From Flavobacteriaceae bacterium CRH (GTDB taxonomy: Bacteria; Bacteroidota; Bacteroidia; Flavobacteriales; Flavobacteriaceae), in contig LMAJ01000005.1 in assembly GCA_001507425.1 (NCBI GenBank), positions 124,001 to 188,000 on the forward strand: a DNA stretch of 64,000 nt, read 5' to 3'. The notes beneath the pieces were generated by a model that saw only the letters and a list, made by a program, of their open reading frames with translations, was not told the origin of the DNA and made no database searches. Position numbers and translations under genes: made by a program. Shown piece after piece: positions 59,695-64,000 of the stretch; the first letter of the stretch is position 1, and the number at the start of each line of letters is the position of its first letter.

Positions 59695-60516
59695 ATGAAA
59701 AATTCAAGATCAAATATTTTTGTCAATTGGTTATCCATTACGGTTCTTTTATTTTTAAATTTTCAAGTTTTTGCTCAGGAAAAATCTGGGGCAAGCGCAC
59801 AGGAATTAGCAGATAAACTTGCCAATCCGGTAGCTAGCTTAATAAGTGTGCCGCTGCAAAACAATCTGAATTATGGTATTGGTCCGTTTAACGGATCAAA
59901 ATACACGATTAACATTCAGCCTGTTATTCCTTTTAAATTAACGGATAATTTAAATCTAATTACACGTTACATTCTTCCGGTTGTCGATCAAAGAGATATT
60001 ACAGGCGAAAACACGCACCAGTTTGGTTTGAGCGATGCTACTGTAACGGCTTTTTTTGCGCCTAAAACCAAAGCAGTTATTCTAGGCTTTGGACCTGCAT
60101 TTTTAATACCAACAGCTACAAATGACTTTTTAGGAACGGAGAAATTTGGCGTTGGTCCGAGTGCATTAGTTATGCATCAGGGAAAAGGACTTTCATTAGG
60201 TTTTATAGCCAATCAAATATGGTCAGTCGCTGGAAATGAAGACCGTGCAGATGTAAATCAGTTTTATACACAAATATTTATGTCACACAGTTTTAAAAGT
60301 GGTGCAAGTCTAGGCTTAAGCTCTGAAATCACTCAAAATTGGGAAGGCAATACTACTTTAATTACGCTGAGCCCAAATATTAGTGCCGTTACAAAGCTAG
60401 GAGATCAGGTGGTTCAGTTTGCTATTATGCCTTTAATACCAATTGTTGGGCCAGACGAAATTAAACCAGATTGGGGATTGAGAGCAGTATTAGCATTTGT
60501 TTTTCCTGGATCTTAA
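59695..60516 (+). CDS. Outer-membrane beta-barrel-type protein
   Basis: A 273-residue protein with a signal peptide (about 1-27, ending VFAQ). The rest has alternating patterns of amphipathic strands, with many Gly and aromatic residues (IQPVIPFKLTDNLNLITRYILPVV, FFAPKTKAVILGFGPAFLIPT), ending in a hydrophobic strand AVLAFVFPGS. This is the pattern of outer-membrane barrels of the transporter-like type. It follows the HAD gene and a hairpin. Function unknown; a role in uptake of the substrate of the sulfatase would be a guess. Confidence 0.75.
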   Translation: MKNSRSNIFVNWLSITVLLFLNFQVFAQEKSGASAQELADKLANPVASLISVPLQNNLNYGIGPFNGSKYTINIQPVIPFKLTDNLNLITRYILPVVDQRDITGENTHQFGLSDATVTAFFAPKTKAVILGFGPAFLIPTATNDFLGTEKFGVGPSALVMHQGKGLSLGFIANQIWSVAGNEDRADVNQFYTQIFMSHSFKSGASLGLSSEITQNWEGNTTLITLSPNISAVTKLGDQVVQFAIMPLIPIVGPDEIKPDWGLRAVLAFVFPGS

Positions 60517-60615
60517 TTATTTAAGTTTCTTATAATACAGCAAATAGTCAAAATTTTACTTAGACGATTTAAGTAAAAACAATATTTAGAAATCAAGAAT
60601 ATAAACCAATGCTTT

Positions 60616-60794
60616 ATGCATGAAAAATTCGAAAATAACACCAAAAATTTATTTGATCCGGCAACATCAAAAGCCGAGCGTTTTGAGGAAGGTACTTTTC
60701 TATGGTATATGCAGATCAAAATGACGATGATTACAATAAAATGTTCGAAGCAATAAAACAAGCTAAATTACAAATAGCAAGCAATTTTATATAA
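60616..60794 (+). pseudogene. Probable remnant of a DUF2252 gene
   Basis: Two short in-phase fragments are left. The first (from ATG 60616) encodes MHEKFENN... ending SKAERFEEG, then goes out of phase. The second (60702-60794) encodes VYADQNDDDYNKMFEA and then IKQAKLQ, which resembles the C-terminal end of DUF2252 proteins (YADQ-x2-DY pattern). It looks as if most of the middle of the gene was deleted with a frame change. The identification is a recollection of a motif, not an alignment, and is uncertain. Confidence 0.35.
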
Positions 60795-61086
60795 AAATTA
60801 TAACAAATATTTAGCTACAATTTTCCATAATTACATATAAAAAATACTATAAATAGTGTTATTTTTTGTAAGTTTATACTTTAAAAAATTTATTTAATTT
60901 ATAATTGATTCATTAATTAAAGAAAATTATTTATCTTTGAATAGATGTAATTATTTGTTTTGCAACAAGTTATGTTATTTTAAGCCTAGTAAGATGATTT
61001 TCGCCAGTTCATGCCAATTTTGAAAAATTTATTTTTTAATAAGTTGAAATTTTCACTCTGTTAATAATTAATTTAAATATCGCAAA
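60795..61086. other. Intergenic region upstream of DUF4136 gene
   Basis: Nearly 300 AT-rich bases with no gene. A -7 element is at 60932-60939; the leader to the ATG at 61087 would be about 140 bases, which is long and could hold a regulatory structure, although no clear hairpin stands out. Confidence 0.5.
60932..60939 (+). promoter_or_regulatory. -7 element for the DUF4136 lipoprotein gene
   Basis: TATCTTTG, exact TAnnTTTG. A TTG lies 24 bases upstream. Start near 60946. Confidence 0.5.
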
Positions 61087-61668
61087 ATGAACAAGAAAAG
61101 CAAGATTATTCGTTTAATCCCAATAGTGTTTTTTGGGTTAATTCTCAGCTGCTCTCCTACTGTAAAAGTTACTACTGATTATGATCATTCAGCTAATTTT
61201 AATCAATTTAAAACTTTTGCTGTTTATGATTTAAAAGCTCAGGAAGGGCAGGTCAATCAATTAAATGTAGATCGTGTTACAAATGCAATTCGATCAGAAA
61301 TGATTGCCAAAGGTTTTACAGAATCATCAAGTAATCCCGATTTAAAAGTAAATGCTGTTTCAATTTTAAAAAATAAACAATCAGTAACAGCAAATTCTGA
61401 TTTTTATGGTTATGGCGGCATGTACCGTCCGTACGGATATTGGGGTGGAGGTGCCATGATGGGTGGTGCTACAACAACATTTAATACGTATGATTATGTA
61501 GACGGCTCTCTCGTAATTGATATTGTATCAACAAAAAGTCAAAAATTAGTTTGGCAAGGAATCGGTAATGCACAAATCGACAGTAAACCAGACAATCCTG
61601 AAGAATTTATTGCCAGTTCAATCAAAAAAATACTTGAAGGTTTTCCTCCTGGCTTAGCAAAAAAATAG
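61087..61668 (+). CDS. DUF4136 lipoprotein
   Basis: A 193-residue lipoprotein: signal peptide with the lipobox LILSC (Cys22), then KVTTDYDHSANFNQFKTFAVYD, the typical start of DUF4136, and NAIRSEMIAKGFTESSSNPDLKV. The Gly/Tyr-rich YGYGGMYRPYGYWGGG segment is often found in this family. LVIDIVSTKSQKLVWQGIG near the end is the conserved core strand. It is placed in the membrane and of unknown function. A hairpin (61696-61721) follows. Confidence 0.9.
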   Translation: MNKKSKIIRLIPIVFFGLILSCSPTVKVTTDYDHSANFNQFKTFAVYDLKAQEGQVNQLNVDRVTNAIRSEMIAKGFTESSSNPDLKVNAVSILKNKQSVTANSDFYGYGGMYRPYGYWGGGAMMGGATTTFNTYDYVDGSLVIDIVSTKSQKLVWQGIGNAQIDSKPDNPEEFIASSIKKILEGFPPGLAKK

Positions 61669-61695
61669 CCTGCAAAATAGTTATAAAGGTAATTT

Positions 61696-61721
61696 ATACT
61701 TATTCAATTACGAATAAGTAT
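61696..61721 (+). terminator. Hairpin after the DUF4136 gene
   Basis: 10-bp arms ATACTTATTC and GAATAAGTAT around AATTAC; outer AAAGG/CCTTT can extend it. Likely terminator, though without a long T run. Confidence 0.65.
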
Positions 61722-61806
61722 AGCCTTTGTACTACCTCCTGATCTTCATCTTTAGAATTTATATAAAGTTAAAGATGAATAGATTAAAATATTTAAACTT
61801 ATTACC

Positions 61807-62988
61807 ATGATCGATATATTACTTTCTCTTTTCTTTTTTATTGCAACATTTATTGGTTTTGCAACATCTTTTATGGTTCTTTTTTCAAAAAAAAAATTTT
61901 CAAAATCTTTTTTTTTAGGATTATTCCTGCTTAGTCTAACCATTGTTAGTATCTATAATTTTTATTTATCGGCAAATGTTTTAAAAAATTTCCCCGATAT
62001 GTTCATTGTTACAAAGTCTTTCATTTTTTTAGTAGCTCCCAGCGCTTTTTTATATGTTAGGAATGTTTTATTTGATGATAAATTTTTTAAAAAATACGAT
62101 TACTTTCATTTTTTACCATTTGTAATATACTTTGGTCTTACTACTATAGTATGGATTGGAAATTTCACTTCTTTTCATATTTTCGACCATTTTGCAGCAA
62201 GAATCAAAAGTCCTTTTTCTATGTTGAGCTTAACTGTTTGGCTTCTTTATGCTTTTTGTCAGACGATGATGGTTTTAAATTATGATTTAAAAAAATTCAA
62301 AGGAAATCAACTTCATAAAATGAAAGTTGTAGGCTGGATTAGAATTTATAATTTGATGATATTGTTTTTGTTTTCAACACTATTTGTACATTTTTTTCTT
62401 ACGGAAGGCTTAGATACTCTTGACTTTACGTGTTATATTCTGATCTCGCTGGTTTTGGTTTTTACAGTTGCCTGGTTATATTTTAAGCCACAGCTTTTTT
62501 ATGATACAATAGAAACTACTCCAAATGTTCCGGATCTCCAACAAAAAGAATTATTAGAGGTAAAAACAACAGAAATTAAAAACATCTTACCCGTAATTAA
62601 AGATTTAACTCCGGATAAAAAACAAGAATATTTGGCAAAATTAGAAGTTGTATTTACAACCAAAAAACTTTTTTTAAAGAAGGATTTTGTAATCCGTGAT
62701 TTATCTGAAGAAACCGGAATATCAGTACATCATCTTTCTAATTTAATCAATTCAGAATTTAATCTTCATTTTCAGGATTATGTCAATTTAAAAAGGATAG
62801 AATATTTTAAAGACAGAATAAATGACCCAAAATGGAAAGATTTATCGCTTGAAGGAATGGCGTGGGGGTCCGGATTTAAATCGCGAACCACTTGTTTTAG
62901 GGCTTTTATAAAACATACAGGAAAATCACCTTCGGAATACTTTAAAGTAATTAGGGTAAACTCAGATAATCAAACCCTGAATGTTTAA
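61807..62988 (+). CDS. Membrane-bound AraC-type transcriptional regulator
   Basis: A 393-residue protein. Residues about 1-230 form seven predicted membrane helices (the arrangement seen in Bacteroidetes 7TM-AraC proteins). Residues about 285-390 form an AraC-type helix-turn-helix domain (FVIRDLSEETGISVHHLSNLINSEF, then WKDLSLEGMAWGSGFKSRTTCFRAFIKHTGKSPSEYF). It probably senses a signal at the membrane and activates nearby genes, possibly the outer-membrane-type gene that starts 65 bp downstream. The signal is unknown. Confidence 0.88.
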   Translation: MIDILLSLFFFIATFIGFATSFMVLFSKKKFSKSFFLGLFLLSLTIVSIYNFYLSANVLKNFPDMFIVTKSFIFLVAPSAFLYVRNVLFDDKFFKKYDYFHFLPFVIYFGLTTIVWIGNFTSFHIFDHFAARIKSPFSMLSLTVWLLYAFCQTMMVLNYDLKKFKGNQLHKMKVVGWIRIYNLMILFLFSTLFVHFFLTEGLDTLDFTCYILISLVLVFTVAWLYFKPQLFYDTIETTPNVPDLQQKELLEVKTTEIKNILPVIKDLTPDKKQEYLAKLEVVFTTKKLFLKKDFVIRDLSEETGISVHHLSNLINSEFNLHFQDYVNLKRIEYFKDRINDPKWKDLSLEGMAWGSGFKSRTTCFRAFIKHTGKSPSEYFKVIRVNSDNQTLNV

Positions 62989-63053
62989 AAGAAGTCACAA
63001 TAAAGAATAAAATTTCAACAGTATTGCCAGATTACAATTTTTAAAATACAATT

Positions 63054-64000
63054 ATGAAAACCGAATATAATACAACAAAACAAACCATAAAATCAATAAC
63101 AACAGTATTGTTTTTATTTCTGTCTTTTTTTAGTAATGCACAGCTTAAAGGAGGACACATATTAGGCGCAATGGGATTACAATCAGGAACACAGGCGCCG
63201 GAAAATACCTTGAGCGTTTATGTACCGGGTTATCTTTATGATGCCTGCTCTTTGCGAAATGCAAGCGGTGATGAAGCAAATGCAAATCCTGAAATTACAA
63301 TGTTTTTAACGGGTGCAGGAGCGTCATATGTAAGTGAGTTTAAAATTCTGGGAGCTAATTACGGAGCCACTGTTTTATTAGCCTTTGCATCAAATACTAT
63401 TCAGGGAAATTCTCTTGACGCAACCAACTCACTCGCTTTTACAGATATGTTTATACAACCTGTACAATTAGGCTGGCACAGCAAACGAGCCGATTTCGTT
63501 TTTAGTTATTCGCTATATCTTCCCACCGGAAAATTTACTGCCGGAGCATCTGATAATGCAGGTTTAGGAATGTTTATGAATGAATTTTCAGCAGGAACAA
63601 CACTGTTTTTCAATGATAAAAAAACATTCCATTTCTCAGCACTGGCATCGTATGAAATAAATGGTAAAAAGAAAGATACTGATATAAAAACCGGAGATAT
63701 TTTTAGTCTTGAAGGAGGTTTGGGAAAAACTTTTTATTTGATGAACGGAGAAAAAACTGCACCAAAAGGAATATTGAATGCCGGAGTAATTTATTATTTG
63801 CAAGCTAAACTATCTACCGATAAAATACCGGTTGGTAACACTGTACTTGAGCCCGCAAAAGACAGAATTGCGGGAATAGGTGCCGAAGTAAATTATTTTC
63901 ATATAGGTTCTAGAACTTCTGCAGGATTAAGATGGGTGTCTGAATTTCAAGGTTTAAACCGTTTTCAGGGAAATACCTTCTTTCTTACGCTGGCACACGT
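63054..64000 (+). CDS. SphA/MetA-pathway-type outer membrane protein (partial, cut by right edge)
   Basis: An open frame of 315 codons that runs off the window without a stop. It begins with ATG 63054 and a signal peptide (about 1-28, ending FFSNAQ). The mature part, LKGGHILGAMGLQSGTQAPE, then repeated beta strands (YSLYLPTGKF, GLGMFMNEFSAGTTLFF, KGILNAGVIYYLQAKL), fits the PF13557-like outer-membrane transporter family linked to aromatic degradation. The membrane AraC-type regulator is directly upstream. The exact substrate is not known. Confidence 0.78.
   Translation, partial: MKTEYNTTKQTIKSITTVLFLFLSFFSNAQLKGGHILGAMGLQSGTQAPENTLSVYVPGYLYDACSLRNASGDEANANPEITMFLTGAGASYVSEFKILGANYGATVLLAFASNTIQGNSLDATNSLAFTDMFIQPVQLGWHSKRADFVFSYSLYLPTGKFTAGASDNAGLGMFMNEFSAGTTLFFNDKKTFHFSALASYEINGKKKDTDIKTGDIFSLEGGLGKTFYLMNGEKTAPKGILNAGVIYYLQAKLSTDKIPVGNTVLEPAKDRIAGIGAEVNYFHIGSRTSAGLRWVSEFQGLNRFQGNTFFLTLAH

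Noticed and set aside
1..64000. Insertion sequences, phage genes, rRNA genes or attachment sites
   Set aside because: No transposase, integrase, phage structural gene or rRNA sequence was seen; the repeats found are short intergenic elements.

Overview
The window is a stretch of a Flavobacterium-type chromosome (phylum Bacteroidetes). It is AT-rich. Most genes lack an obvious Shine-Dalgarno sequence. Many are preceded by the Bacteroidetes promoter form TTG-N18-23-TAnnTTTG (for example acpP 51802-51830, pfkB-type kinase 47508-47538, araB 33952-33985). The aromatic amino acid lyase closely resembles, from memory, the tyrosine ammonia-lyase of Flavobacterium johnsoniae. Families such as IPExxxVDY, DUF6249 and the Nudix-type AraR fit the same lineage.

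Region 1 (1-20426) is a flexirubin / aryl-polyene pigment cluster. Nearly all genes lie on the minus strand with overlapping or close junctions: four ketosynthase genes plus one degenerate ketosynthase-like protein, two acyl carrier proteins, a FabG-type reductase, two hot-dog dehydratases, a thioesterase, DarB and DarA for the dialkylresorcinol part, a CrtI-like oxidoreductase, an LpxL-like acyltransferase, an ABC-2 exporter pair, a BtrH-like acyltransferase with a small partner, and a tyrosine ammonia-lyase for the aromatic starter. A divergent FAD enzyme with halogenase-type motifs closes the cluster. The likely logic: TAL makes coumarate; the type II PKS enzymes extend it to a polyene; DarB/DarA build the resorcinol; acyl transfer joins the two; the ABC pair may export or place the product. 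The first gene is cut by the left edge, so the cluster probably continues leftward.

Region 2 (20507-24040) holds two tandem paralogous secreted proteins of unknown function. Region 3 (24124-30774) is a galactose block: mutarotase, sodium/sugar symporter, galT, galK, galM, and a divergent GntR-type regulator. Region 4 (31110-39523) is an arabinose block: a Nudix-type AraR with a dead Nudix box, a secreted GH51 arabinofuranosidase, araB, araD, araA and a lipoprotein aldose epimerase. Three copies of a 19-bp palindrome lie exactly at the araR, GH51 and araB promoters.

Region 5 (39662-56389) is mostly housekeeping: OsmC, tRNA-Leu, prs, L25, pth, superoxide dismutase, a PurF-like enzyme, a PfkB kinase, an ECF sigma / anti-sigma pair, rnhA, purN, acpP-fabF-rnc, and pyruvate kinase. 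It includes a 185-bp tandem repeat with a covarying hairpin, a hydrolase gene broken by one in-frame stop, and two matching ECF-type promoters. Region 6 (56390-64000) holds a secreted sulfatase, a lipoprotein HAD phosphatase, two outer-membrane-type proteins, a probable DUF2252 gene remnant, a DUF4136 lipoprotein and a membrane-bound AraC-type regulator. The last gene runs off the right edge.

Coordinates of short sites were counted by hand and may be off by a base or so. No alignment or database search was run.
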